Of a stretch of 23,155 nucleotides of DNA, positions 15,445-23,075 are shown piece by piece. The stretch's first letter is position 1. The number at the start of each line of letters is the position of its first letter. The notes under the pieces are model-generated. The model had not been told where the DNA came from, made no database searches, and was given only the letters and a program-made list of their open reading frames with translations. The DNA is from an uncultured Clostridium sp. (GTDB lineage: Bacteria; Bacillota; Clostridia; Clostridiales; Clostridiaceae), in the NCBI GenBank assembly GCA_900540255.1, contig UQFE01000034.1, positions 1-23,155 of the forward strand, in the 5' to 3' direction. The position numbers and the translations under genes were made by a program.

Positions 15445-16272
15445 TTATATAGTTTTAATCCATTCACATGCTAATTTAAACCAACTAGCTACATGAGTAT
15501 TTATATGTTCACTTGCATCTTTCCTTGCTGTAACTTCTTCACATAATCCTAACCCATGTACACCATTTGGATAAATGTGCAATTCAAACTCAATCTTATT
15601 TGCAGCTAAAGCATTTGAAAATAACAATGAATTTTGAACTGGAACTGTTCCATCATCAAAAGTATGCCATAAGAATGTCTTTGGAGTTTTATTAGATACT
15701 AACTTTTCTAAAGAAAGCTCTTCCCTTCTTATTTCACCTTCCTTTTCCCCTAATAAATTATCAAATGATCCTCTATGTGCAAATTCTCTACTTGATATAA
15801 CAGGATAACATAATATCATTGCATTTGGCTTAATTTCATTATTTTTTAATTCTAGTGATTCTTTAATTATTTCATTATCCCATAATACACCTAAACTTCC
15901 TGCCAAGTGACCACCAGCAGAAAAACCACAAACTATAACCCTTTTAGTATCAACATTCCACTCCTCTTCTTTTTCACGCACATATCTAACTGTTTCAGCT
16001 AACTCCAATAATGATGCTGGATACCTTACTGGTGCTATACTATATCTTATCACTATAGCATTAAATCCTTGTGCCACAAATTTTAATGCTATTGGCTCTG
16101 CTTCCCTATCAGATGTAAATTTATATCCACCACCTGGACAAATTATAATTGTTTCTCTTTTTTTATTTAAATTTATTTCTTTACTATTTGAAGGTATATA
16201 TGCACTTATAACTGCATCACTATTTTTTAACCTTTTACTAATATCTCTTATTTTTAATTTCTCATATATCAT
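15445..16272 (-). CDS. Alpha/beta hydrolase, esterase (BD-FAE/acetyl xylan esterase-like)
   Basis: A 275-residue cytoplasmic carboxylesterase of the alpha/beta hydrolase fold. The start is the ATG at 16272 because AAGGAG lies seven bases before it; the in-frame GTG at 16293 is less well placed. The oxyanion loop is ICPGGGY, the nucleophile Ser lies in CGFSAGGH, the acid Asp in TFDDGTVPVQNS and the His in NGVHGLGL, all in canonical order. DNLLGE in the cap region and RYSIAPVRYP are typical of xylan- or feruloyl-esterase-like members that deacetylate sugars. The true substrate is unknown. There is no signal peptide, so it would act on imported, already shortened oligosaccharides or on other small esters. 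It stands alone, with no glycoside hydrolase in the window. Confidence 0.9.
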   Translation of the reverse strand: MIYEKLKIRDISKRLKNSDAVISAYIPSNSKEINLNKKRETIIICPGGGYKFTSDREAEPIALKFVAQGFNAIVIRYSIAPVRYPASLLELAETVRYVREKEEEWNVDTKRVIVCGFSAGGHLAGSLGVLWDNEIIKESLELKNNEIKPNAMILCYPVISSREFAHRGSFDNLLGEKEGEIRREELSLEKLVSNKTPKTFLWHTFDDGTVPVQNSLLFSNALAANKIEFELHIYPNGVHGLGLCEEVTARKDASEHINTHVASWFKLACEWIKTI

Positions 16273-16374
16273 TTCTCTACTCCTTAAATACACCTTTTAA
16301 TATATATTTTATTTTAATTACCTTATATATACAATATAAAATATTAGTTCAAAATTACCTTGATTTATTAGAAT

Positions 16375-16455
16375 TTAATAAACTACCCTATTTTTTCCCC
16401 AATTTTTAGCCTCATATGTGAACTACTGCTTATTTATTGCTACTTTCTTAATATC
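16375..16455 (-). pseudogene. Remnant of a GGDEF (diguanylate cyclase) C-terminus
   Basis: On the minus strand a short frame reads IKKVAINKQ, stop, FTYEAKNWGKNRVVY, stop. YEAKNWGKNRV matches the end of GGDEF domains (consensus Y-x-AK-x-x-G-x-N-x-V), and the preceding residues fit the helix before it, broken by a TAG at 16423-16425. Nothing of the catalytic GGDEF motif remains upstream. I read it as the decayed tail of a lost diguanylate cyclase gene. It could be chance because it is short, but the motif agreement is good. Confidence 0.45.
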
Positions 16456-16627
16456 AATATATCAATCATATTATACCATATATATGTATTTAATAAATTT
16501 ATTTATATAATAATTAAAAGGATGTCGCATTAAGAATAAATACAAACAATATATTGTGTATAAAAGTTTTAGTACTACATTTCCTTAATCAATTATATTG
16601 TCATTAATGATTATTTACTAATATTAC

Positions 16628-16798
16628 TTATATTTCTATTTCATTTTCATCTAATTTTCCTTCATCACTAGTTAACATTTCTATAGGTAATGTTGATTTA
16701 AAAATTACTTCTTCCTTTACAACCTCAAATAATACTAATGATGGATATGATATTTCTAATAAATATTACAATAACATATAAATCAATCTATTCCTCAT
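16628..16798 (-). pseudogene. Decayed gene fragment, family not recognised
   Basis: On the minus strand a frame from ATG at 16798 is interrupted by TAA at codon 11 (16766-16768) and then runs for 45 codons to a stop at 16628. The second part (SLVLFEVVKEEVIFKS, then TLPIEMLTSDEGKLDENEIEI in pieces) has the amphipathic, Glu/Lys-rich composition of a real protein end rather than of noncoding AT-rich DNA. There is no ribosome site before the ATG. I take it as the 3' remnant of a gene. The parent family is not recognised. Confidence 0.4.
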
Positions 16799-16891
16799 AA
16801 ATTTTTATTTATATTATTAATTCTATTCAAAGTATAAATATTTATAATACAAATAAAATAAAATTAAATTTACCTTATTTTAAATCAAATA

Positions 16892-16900
16892 TGATATAAT
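16892..16900 (+). promoter_or_regulatory. Extended -10 promoter of the 5'-nucleotidase gene
   Basis: TGATATAAT lies 43 bases before the ATG at 16944. No good -35 box is seen, which is common for extended -10 promoters. Confidence 0.5.
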
Positions 16901-16943
16901 TAATATTATTTATATAAATTAAACTAACGACGAGGTACTATTA

Positions 16944-18458
16944 ATGAAAAATTTGAAAATTTATTTTACATCAGACCTTCATGGATATGTTTATCCAACT
17001 GATTATGTAGAAAGAAATGAAAAAAATATTGGTTTGCTTAATATAATTAATCATTTCAATAAAGATGGAAATACATTAATAATCGATGGTGGAGACACTA
17101 TTCAAGGTTCACCTTTTACAAATTATTTAAGCAATTCAGAATTTGATGTGCATCCATTAGCAACTATTATGAATGCTGGAGGATATGATTTTATAACTCT
17201 TGGTAATCATGACTTTAACTATGGAAAGGAATATTTAAAGAAGTACTTAAATAATTTAAATGCTACTTGTCTTTGTGCTAATGTTGTAGATAAAACTAAT
17301 GAATTACCTATTTTTCCTTACAAGATAAAAACAATGGAAAATGGATTAAAAGTAGGTATAATTGGATTTACTACTGACTTTATAAATAGATGGGAGCGTC
17401 CTGAAAATATAAAAGATATAGATATCACTGATACTTTTGACTCAGTAAAGAAATATTATGAAACTGTAAAAGAACAATGTGATATCCTTGTAGGTGTTTA
17501 CCATGGTGGATTTGAATATGATTTAGAATCTCACAAACAATTAAGCACTACAAAAGAAAATATTGCTTATAAAATATGTAAGGAATTTGATTTTGATATA
17601 CTTCTTACAGGTCATCAACACCTTCCGATAGCTAATAAAAATCTTCACGGAACTCACATAGTTCAAACTCCACATAATGGAAGTAAATTTTTAGAATTAA
17701 ATCTTACTATAAATGATGATTGCAAAGTTGAAATAAATTCATCATTAAAGGATTTAGAATTAAATCCTAATAAAGAAATGTATGATAAATTCTTACCATT
17801 AGAAGATAAGATTCAAGAATGGTTAGATACTCCTGTTGGTGTTTTAGATACTAAACTTCAGCCTACAACTCATTTAGATATGGCTTTAAATGGTTCAAAT
17901 TTAGCTAACTTTATAAATCAAATTCAACTTGAAAGTAGCAATGCAGATATATCTTGTACTACCTTTGCAAATGTAATAAAAGGATTTAGTAAAAATGTTA
18001 CTGTAAGAGATATTTTATCTACTTATCCATATCCAAATACATTAGCTGTTCTTGAAGTTAATAAAAATATATTAAAATTAGCATTAGAAAGAGCTGCTAG
18101 CTACTTTGAAAATAATAATGGAAATGTAACAGTATCTGAAAGATTCTTAAAACCTAAAGTTGAACATTATAATTATGATTACTTCTCAAATATAAACTAT
18201 ACTTTTGACTTAACTAAAGAAGTTGGAAATAGAGTTACTTCTATTAAATTTAATGGTGAAGAATTATCTGAAGATAAAAACTTAACTATAGTTATGAATA
18301 ACTATAGAGCTAGTGGTGCTGGTGGTTATGAATGCTATGAAAATTGTAAGGTTGTTAAGGAAATATTAATTGAAATGCCTGAAATAATTATTAATTATTT
18401 TAAAAATAATCCTAAAGTTGTTGTAGATACAGCTAGATACTACAAAACTATATCTTAA
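16944..18458 (+). CDS. 5'-nucleotidase/2',3'-cyclic phosphodiesterase family metallophosphoesterase, cytoplasmic
   Basis: A 504-residue two-domain enzyme of the UshA/YfkN/5'-nucleotidase family that removes phosphate from nucleotides or related phosphoesters. The N-terminal metallophosphoesterase domain (1-270) has the di-metal ligands Asp11 and His13 (SDLHG), Asp51 (GGDTIQG), Asn88-His89 (GNHDFNYG), His187 (YHGGFE), and His224 and His226 (GHQH). The C-terminal 5'-nucleotidase domain (about 300-490) binds the substrate base and carries the YPYPNTL and NYRASGAGGYE motifs. Most relatives are secreted, but this one has no signal peptide or anchor, so it acts in the cytoplasm. ATG follows GAGG. 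It is monocistronic with its own promoter and terminator. The phosphonate-type transporter is the nearest operon, but on the opposite strand. Confidence 0.92.
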   Translation: MKNLKIYFTSDLHGYVYPTDYVERNEKNIGLLNIINHFNKDGNTLIIDGGDTIQGSPFTNYLSNSEFDVHPLATIMNAGGYDFITLGNHDFNYGKEYLKKYLNNLNATCLCANVVDKTNELPIFPYKIKTMENGLKVGIIGFTTDFINRWERPENIKDIDITDTFDSVKKYYETVKEQCDILVGVYHGGFEYDLESHKQLSTTKENIAYKICKEFDFDILLTGHQHLPIANKNLHGTHIVQTPHNGSKFLELNLTINDDCKVEINSSLKDLELNPNKEMYDKFLPLEDKIQEWLDTPVGVLDTKLQPTTHLDMALNGSNLANFINQIQLESSNADISCTTFANVIKGFSKNVTVRDILSTYPYPNTLAVLEVNKNILKLALERAASYFENNNGNVTVSERFLKPKVEHYNYDYFSNINYTFDLTKEVGNRVTSIKFNGEELSEDKNLTIVMNNYRASGAGGYECYENCKVVKEILIEMPEIIINYFKNNPKVVVDTARYYKTIS

Positions 18459-18518
18459 CCAAAATACTGTATTAACTCTTAGTATTTTAAAAAGTTAATA
18501 TTTTAATATAAAACTTTA

Positions 18519-18556
18519 AACTCCAACCAATATAAAAAAGTTTGGTTGGGGTTTTT
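18519..18556 (+). terminator. Terminator of the 5'-nucleotidase gene
   Basis: ACTCCAACCAA pairs with TTGGTTGGGGT (one G-U) and is followed by a T-tract, 60 bases after the stop. Confidence 0.88.
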
Positions 18557-18590
18557 ATTATGAGTTTGATTAAGCTAAGTCTTTCTATAA

Positions 18591-18620
18591 ATAAAAAGAG
18601 AATCGGACGCATCTGATTCC
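18591..18620 (-). terminator. Terminator-like hairpin downstream of the broken DUF1413 gene
   Basis: On the minus strand GAATCAGA-TGCG-TCCGATTC forms a stem-loop and is followed by TCTTTTTATTT, a good rho-independent terminator for a transcript coming from the DUF1413 gene. Confidence 0.6.
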
Positions 18621-18697
18621 CTTAGGTGTAGTCCGCAGACATTCACCACTATTCGATATATATATTTTACTATATATCATATAAATATGCACTACAA

Positions 18698-18930
18698 TTA
18701 TGATTTGATATAGTTTTTTAATAAATTTAACTTTGGACGTGTGTTTGTATAGATAATTCTACTATATACATTAGCTGGAACACTTGGTTTAAAGTTATTT
18801 AAACCTAATTTTAAACGAATATTTCTATCTAGTCTATTCCACTCATATCCTTTAAAAAGATCTTTAAGTAAGAATTCACCACTTTGTAAATTAGTTAATT
18901 CATTTAGTGCTTTTTCATTAAAAGTTTCAT
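18698..18930 (-). pseudogene. DUF1413-domain small protein gene, frameshifted at the start codon
   Basis: A frame of about 75 codons ending at 18698 reads NEKALNELTNLQSGEFLLKD, then LFKGYEWNRLDRN, RLKLG, and closes with KLNLLKNYIKS. The ELxxLxxGEFLLKDLFKGYEWNR pattern matches DUF1413, a small family of unknown function. It has no start codon in frame. The well-placed ATG at 18930, six bases after AAGGTGG, reads ATGAAACTTTTAATG and goes out of frame after eight codons. One inserted G (ATG GAA ACT TTT AAT) would restore METFNEKALNEL with a perfect start. So it is either a recent one-base deletion or a sequencing error. Downstream it has its own terminator, and upstream a large palindrome, so the unit looks otherwise intact. 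Confidence 0.7.
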
Positions 18931-18949
18931 ATTAATCCACCTTTTATAC

Positions 18950-18979
18950 ATGATTATTAACAATGTTGTTTATAATCAT
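18950..18979. promoter_or_regulatory. 30-bp palindrome upstream of the DUF1413 gene
   Basis: ATGATTAT-T-AACAA-TG-TTGTT-T-ATAATCAT is symmetric over 30 bases except for one T/T position in each arm. It ends four bases before the gene's ribosome site, so it could be a protein-binding operator or an RNA hairpin controlling translation. Confidence 0.5.
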
Positions 18980-19198
18980 ATTATATTAAATATAAATATA
19001 AATATATAAATCAAATAAAAGAATTATTAATACAAATTTGATAATAGTCTGATTATTTTATTAAATATTATATTTTATCCCTAACTTATATGGATTCATA
19101 TTTATAACTGCTTTTTAGATATCATATAATTCTACATAAGCACTCTAATAACTCTATTTGATAGCATTTTTACATTTATACTCCTAAAAACATAATTT
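18980..19198. other. AT-rich intergenic stretch without a recognised gene
   Basis: Nothing coding or structured is supported here in either strand. It separates the palindrome of the DUF1413 unit from the terminator of the phn operon. Confidence 0.6.
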
Positions 19199-19236
19199 AA
19201 AAAAAGGAGGATTTAAGTTCTAATCCCCCTTTTCTT
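19199..19236 (-). terminator. Terminator of the phn operon
   Basis: On the minus strand AAAAGGGGGATT pairs with AATCCTCCTTTT (one G-U) around an 8-base loop and continues into seven U residues. Confidence 0.9.
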
Positions 19237-19283
19237 ATATATTAGTATTAAAAATGATTTTCATACTATATATTTTATTTATC

Positions 19284-20081
19284 CTAACCTCTAGCAAGTT
19301 TAGTTCTTATTTTAGTTGAAATTATTTCTACAAATAATACTAAAATTATTAATCCACAAAGAATAGCACCAACTTCATCCCAATTAAATGCATTCATTGC
19401 AAATATTAATGGAGCACCTATTCCCCCTGCACCAACTAGTCCTAATATAGAAGCATCCTTTATATTTATTTCAAATCTATATATAACTGTAGAAACGAAA
19501 TCTGTAAATAACTGTGGTAATATTCCATATCTTATTTTTTCAAAAGTACTACATCCTGCAGCATCTAGAGATTCTAATATTTTAGTATCTAAATCTTCTA
19601 TTGATTCAATAAATAATTTAGATATCATACCTATAGATATTACTGATACTGTAAGAACCCCTGCAAAAGCGCCAGGTCCAGTTACACGAATAAACATTAA
19701 TCCATAAACGAATGCTGGGAATGTTCTAAGTGCTGCTATAATAAATAATCCTATAACACTTATCCACTTAGGCATTATGTTAGTAGAAGATAAAAATGCT
19801 AACGGAACTGCTAATACTGCTCCAATTAAAGTACCTATTAAAGCTATACAAATAGTTTCTAATAATAATGCCGGAACTTCAGTTAATAGCATTTTTACAT
19901 CAGGATGTATAATTCCTGATAATACATTCTTTGCAATATCAACTCCATTTGATTTAATTCCACTAAAATTAATTCCCTTTGAAGCCCATACTATTAAAAG
20001 TAATATAAATAATACAGTTAGGGATTTACTTATCCATGTATTTGGTTGTTTTTCTAATTGTTTTTTTATTGATATTTCCAT
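19284..20081 (-). CDS. phnE: Phosphonate/phosphite-type ABC transporter permease (second PhnE)
   Basis: A 265-residue inner-membrane permease of the PhnE family, one of two subunits that form the channel of the importer. Hydrophobic helices occur at about 21-36, 72-97, 107-130, 139-158 and 238-258. The cytoplasmic EAA loop that contacts the ATPase is about 170-191 (ESLDAAGCSTFEKIRYGILPQ, read in order). IKDASILGLVGAGGIGAPL is the family's conserved C-terminal segment. It starts one base after the preceding phnE stop, so translation is probably coupled, and it is the last gene of the operon, followed by a terminator. It is paralogous to the gene before it; together they could form a heterodimer. 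Confidence 0.93.
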   Translation of the reverse strand: MEISIKKQLEKQPNTWISKSLTVLFILLLIVWASKGINFSGIKSNGVDIAKNVLSGIIHPDVKMLLTEVPALLLETICIALIGTLIGAVLAVPLAFLSSTNIMPKWISVIGLFIIAALRTFPAFVYGLMFIRVTGPGAFAGVLTVSVISIGMISKLFIESIEDLDTKILESLDAAGCSTFEKIRYGILPQLFTDFVSTVIYRFEINIKDASILGLVGAGGIGAPLIFAMNAFNWDEVGAILCGLIILVLFVEIISTKIRTKLARG

Positions 20082-20082
20082 A

Positions 20083-20907
20083 CTACCCTAACCTTTCTCT
20101 TATATATTTACTTCCATTTTCTATAATTAAGACTGTGATGAATAGCATAACAAGAATCATACCAACTCTATCATACTCTCTCCAACCAATCTTTTCATTT
20201 AATATAAGACCTATACCACCAGCTCCTACATATCCAAGTATTGCTGCTGCTCTTACATTTATCTCTAAGCTATAAAGACAAATTGATAAATATGAAGGCA
20301 TTATTTGTGGCATTATTGCTCCAACAAAGGCCTTTACTCTTGTAGCTCCAACAGCTTCCATAGCTTCAAAAGACCTCATATCAACAGTTTCAATTTTTTC
20401 ATATAACATTTTAGCTACTATACCAAAAGTAAATATTGATATTGCCACAGTTCCTGCAAAAGTACCTAATCCAAAAATATAAGTTGATATTAAGGCAATA
20501 ATTAATGTTGGTAATGTTCTTGTAATACTCATTATAACTCTAACTAAATTTAAAACAACCTTAGATTTATTAATATTAACAGAGCATAACATAGCAAAAG
20601 GAATTGCTATAAAGCTTCCAATTAAAGAACCTAAAACAGATATTTTTACAGTTTCTATAAGTGGTGCAACAACTGTTTTCATATAGTTTAAATCAGGTGG
20701 AAACATATCCTTTAATATTACAAAGAACTGATTTCCTCTCTTCATTATTGTTTCAAAATTAAATCCTGTTATATTTCCTGCAACTATTAAAGCTAATATC
20801 AATCCAATTATTACAAAAGGTGTAACTGAAGTTTTAGGTTGAATTTCTTTACCATTATTTAAAACTATCTTTTCAGGCTTAAATATATTTTTTATTGTTC
20901 CTAACAT
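20083..20907 (-). CDS. phnE: Phosphonate/phosphite-type ABC transporter permease (first PhnE)
   Basis: A 274-residue PhnE-family permease. An N-terminal cytoplasmic extension (1-28) precedes helices at about 29-47, 84-109, 120-145, 150-168 and 245-263. The EAA loop is about 181-201 (EAMEAVGATRVKAFVGAIMP), and VRAAAILGYVGAGGIGLIL is the conserved segment near the end. The ATG follows the phnC stop by two bases and uses a GGGGG ribosome site inside the phnC end. It shares the layout of the following permease but differs clearly in sequence, so the duplication is old. Phosphonate or phosphite is the expected cargo; the exact ligand is not readable from the permease. Confidence 0.93.
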   Translation of the reverse strand: MLGTIKNIFKPEKIVLNNGKEIQPKTSVTPFVIIGLILALIVAGNITGFNFETIMKRGNQFFVILKDMFPPDLNYMKTVVAPLIETVKISVLGSLIGSFIAIPFAMLCSVNINKSKVVLNLVRVIMSITRTLPTLIIALISTYIFGLGTFAGTVAISIFTFGIVAKMLYEKIETVDMRSFEAMEAVGATRVKAFVGAIMPQIMPSYLSICLYSLEINVRAAAILGYVGAGGIGLILNEKIGWREYDRVGMILVMLFITVLIIENGSKYIRERLG

Positions 20908-20909
20908 AA

Positions 20910-21674
20910 TTAAGCCCCCATTACTTCATCAGCAGCTAATTCACGGCCATATATTTGCTTTAATACTTCACTATCTACTTTTGTAGCTGGTCCATCATAT
21001 ACTATTTCTCCTGCCTTTATTCCAATAACTCTATCAGCATATTTTAATGCTAAATCTACATGATGAATATTAATTAATACTGACATATTTAATTCTTTAT
21101 TAATCTTTTTGAAATCATCCATAACTTGCTTTGCTGTTATTGGATCAAGTGCTGCAACAGGTTCATCTGCAAGAATTATTTCTGGTTTTTGTGCTAATGT
21201 TCTAGCTAAAGCAACTCTTTGTTGTTGGCCTCCAGAAAGTTGATCCGCTCTAACATAAGCTTTATCCAATATTCCTACCTTATCTAATGCTTCTAATGCT
21301 ATAACTTTATCTTCTTTAGAATATAATCCTATTATAGATTTCCATAATGGCATATCTGGTACTCTTGAAGTTAATACATTATTTATTACTGTAGTTCTAG
21401 TTACTAGATTAAAAGATTGGAATACCATTCCTACCTTACGCCTAAACTTTCTTAAATCTTTTCCTGATAAATCATTTACTTCTTGTCCATTTACAGTTAA
21501 TGATCCTTCACTAATATCATGCATCCTATTAATAGTTCTTAATAATGTAGATTTACCAGCTCCTGATAAACCTATTATTGCTACAAACTCACCTTGCTTT
21601 ATTTCAAGTGATACATTTTTTAGTGCATGTAATCCATTTGAATAAACCTTATTTACATTATCAAACTTAATCAC
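20910..21674 (-). CDS. phnC: Phosphonate/phosphite-type ABC transporter ATP-binding protein PhnC
   Basis: A 254-residue ATPase that powers the importer at the inner face of the membrane. Walker A is GLSGAGKST (35-43, Lys41), the Q-loop Gln86 is in MVFQSFNL, the signature LSGGQ is 146-150, Walker B is IILADEP with Glu171, and the switch His205 is in INIHHVDLA. RTTVINNVLTSRVPDMPLW is characteristic of PhnC. The start is GTG at 21674 behind GAGGG. It follows phnD after 134 bases that contain two hairpins, and runs directly into the two permease genes. All ATPase motifs are intact. Confidence 0.95.
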   Translation of the reverse strand: MIKFDNVNKVYSNGLHALKNVSLEIKQGEFVAIIGLSGAGKSTLLRTINRMHDISEGSLTVNGQEVNDLSGKDLRKFRRKVGMVFQSFNLVTRTTVINNVLTSRVPDMPLWKSIIGLYSKEDKVIALEALDKVGILDKAYVRADQLSGGQQQRVALARTLAQKPEIILADEPVAALDPITAKQVMDDFKKINKELNMSVLINIHHVDLALKYADRVIGIKAGEIVYDGPATKVDSEVLKQIYGRELAADEVMGA

Positions 21675-21744
21675 AAGTTTCCCTCACATTCTAACTTTAT
21701 CTTTTTTATGAATATTTTGTATATTTGACCTTTATATGCAAAAG

Positions 21745-21802
21745 GAGTCCATGCCTAACATGAACTCATCTTTATAACTAATAAAATAAAAAATATTTTA
21801 TT
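21745..21802 (-). terminator. Hairpins between phnD and phnC (partial terminator)
   Basis: On the minus strand GAGTTCATG pairs with CATGGACTC (one G-U) and is followed by CTTTT. Just before it, AATAAAATA pairs with TATTTTATT. They sit between the binding-protein gene and the ATPase gene, a place where partial termination often makes the binding protein more abundant. Confidence 0.55.
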
Positions 21803-21808
21803 TTAAAA

Positions 21809-22819
21809 TTATTGCATAGACTTAATTAATTCTTGTGCTTTTCTTTCTGCATCATAATCAGAATTGTTTCCAATTTCATATCCCTTATGACTATATATTG
21901 AAATAATTTTTAGTCCTTCTTCTGTATTTCCTATGTTAATGAAAGCTTGTTGTATAGCTTTCTTTAATTCAGGAGTCATTGATGAATCTTTAGTAACAGA
22001 TATTGTATCATTATAAACACCGTCTGTTACACCAATAACATTTGTTTCATCCCATATAGAAGCTGTTCTTCCAAAATTAGAATTCCATTGTTCAGCATAG
22101 TCTAAACGAGCATCAGCATAAGTTACCATTACATCGATTTGACCACTTGCTAATTGAGATAATGATGTTGCATAGTTATCTAAAGCAACTTTGTTCTTAA
22201 GGTCTGTTATTGATATTCCGAAGTTTTCTTTTAACCAAAGGCTTGGATAAATATATCCTGCTGGTGAAGTTGTGTTTGATGAAATTCCCCATGTAGCATT
22301 TTGAATATCTTCTAAAGTTAACTTTTCACCATTATTAATTTTTGCAGCTAACTCTTGCCCTTTTTCACTTGGACCAGCAATTATTAATGATCTGTAGTAT
22401 TTAACTTTCTTATCTGTATTTTCTGTTGGAGAAGTATTCCAATCAGCAGGATTTTCTGAATCATGATTTAATCCAAATCTAGTTGCTGTTAATGCAACAT
22501 CTACACCATCATCATATAATACGTAAGTTCCTCCTGGAATAAATCCAACTTGAGCTGTTCCTGAAGATAATGCTTCACCAACTGCTTCAAAACTTGTACC
22601 AACTTCAATTTTTACTTTTTCAAAATCATATCCTAATTTTGATAATTCCGCCTTTAACATTTCTGATAATGGCTTAGTTGCTTCTAAGATCTCTGCTGGA
22701 TCTCTTGATGGTACAAAGTATACAACTAATTCATCATTAGATGCTGATTTTGAACCGCATCCAACTAACATTGACATACTTAGTACTAAAACTGAAAGTA
22801 ATGCTAAAAATTTTTTCAT
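21809..22819 (-). CDS. phnD: Phosphonate/phosphite-type ABC transporter substrate-binding lipoprotein PhnD
   Basis: A 336-residue extracellular binding protein. The signal peptide ends in the lipobox LVGC with Cys21 as the lipid-anchored residue. The mature part begins with LVVYFVPSRDPAEI, the start typical of PhnD-like proteins, and the ALSSGTAQVGFIPGGTYVL segment lines the ligand cleft. It delivers phosphonate, phosphite or a similar oxyanion to the PhnC-PhnE-PhnE complex. ATG has a GGAGAGG ribosome site, and an extended -10 promoter lies upstream. It is the first gene of the four-gene operon. No C-P lyase or phosphite dehydrogenase gene is in the window, so the ligand cannot be decided from context; some relatives bind phosphate or other substrates. 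Confidence 0.93.
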   Translation of the reverse strand: MKKFLALLSVLVLSMSMLVGCGSKSASNDELVVYFVPSRDPAEILEATKPLSEMLKAELSKLGYDFEKVKIEVGTSFEAVGEALSSGTAQVGFIPGGTYVLYDDGVDVALTATRFGLNHDSENPADWNTSPTENTDKKVKYYRSLIIAGPSEKGQELAAKINNGEKLTLEDIQNATWGISSNTTSPAGYIYPSLWLKENFGISITDLKNKVALDNYATSLSQLASGQIDVMVTYADARLDYAEQWNSNFGRTASIWDETNVIGVTDGVYNDTISVTKDSSMTPELKKAIQQAFINIGNTEEGLKIISIYSHKGYEIGNNSDYDAERKAQELIKSMQ

Positions 22820-22865
22820 TTGTCCTCTCCATCCTTAAATTTTTTATCCTATTTTTCACTTATGT

Positions 22866-22874
22866 ATTATAACA
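22866..22874 (-). promoter_or_regulatory. Extended -10 promoter of the phn operon
   Basis: TGTTATAAT on the minus strand lies 46 bases before the phnD ATG. No strong -35 box is seen and no clear PHO-type direct repeats are visible nearby. Confidence 0.5.
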
Positions 22875-23075
22875 TAATATTCAACATTTTTATATATTTT
22901 TTTTGATTTTTTTCATATTTGTGTATACTTTTTATTTAATTGTATATATTATATTTTTCCCATACATCCGCTTGAAACTTTTTATTTTTTACCATAAATT
23001 TTAATTTTTGTACAACTATTATAAATTATAGGAAAATTAAAACTTTATAAATTATATATAAAAAAGAGCAATAGA

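Noticed and set aside
16519..16535. AAAAGGATGTCGCATTA, resembling one arm of a terminator or IS end
   Set aside because: I could not find the matching complementary arm nearby, so no hairpin or element is supported.
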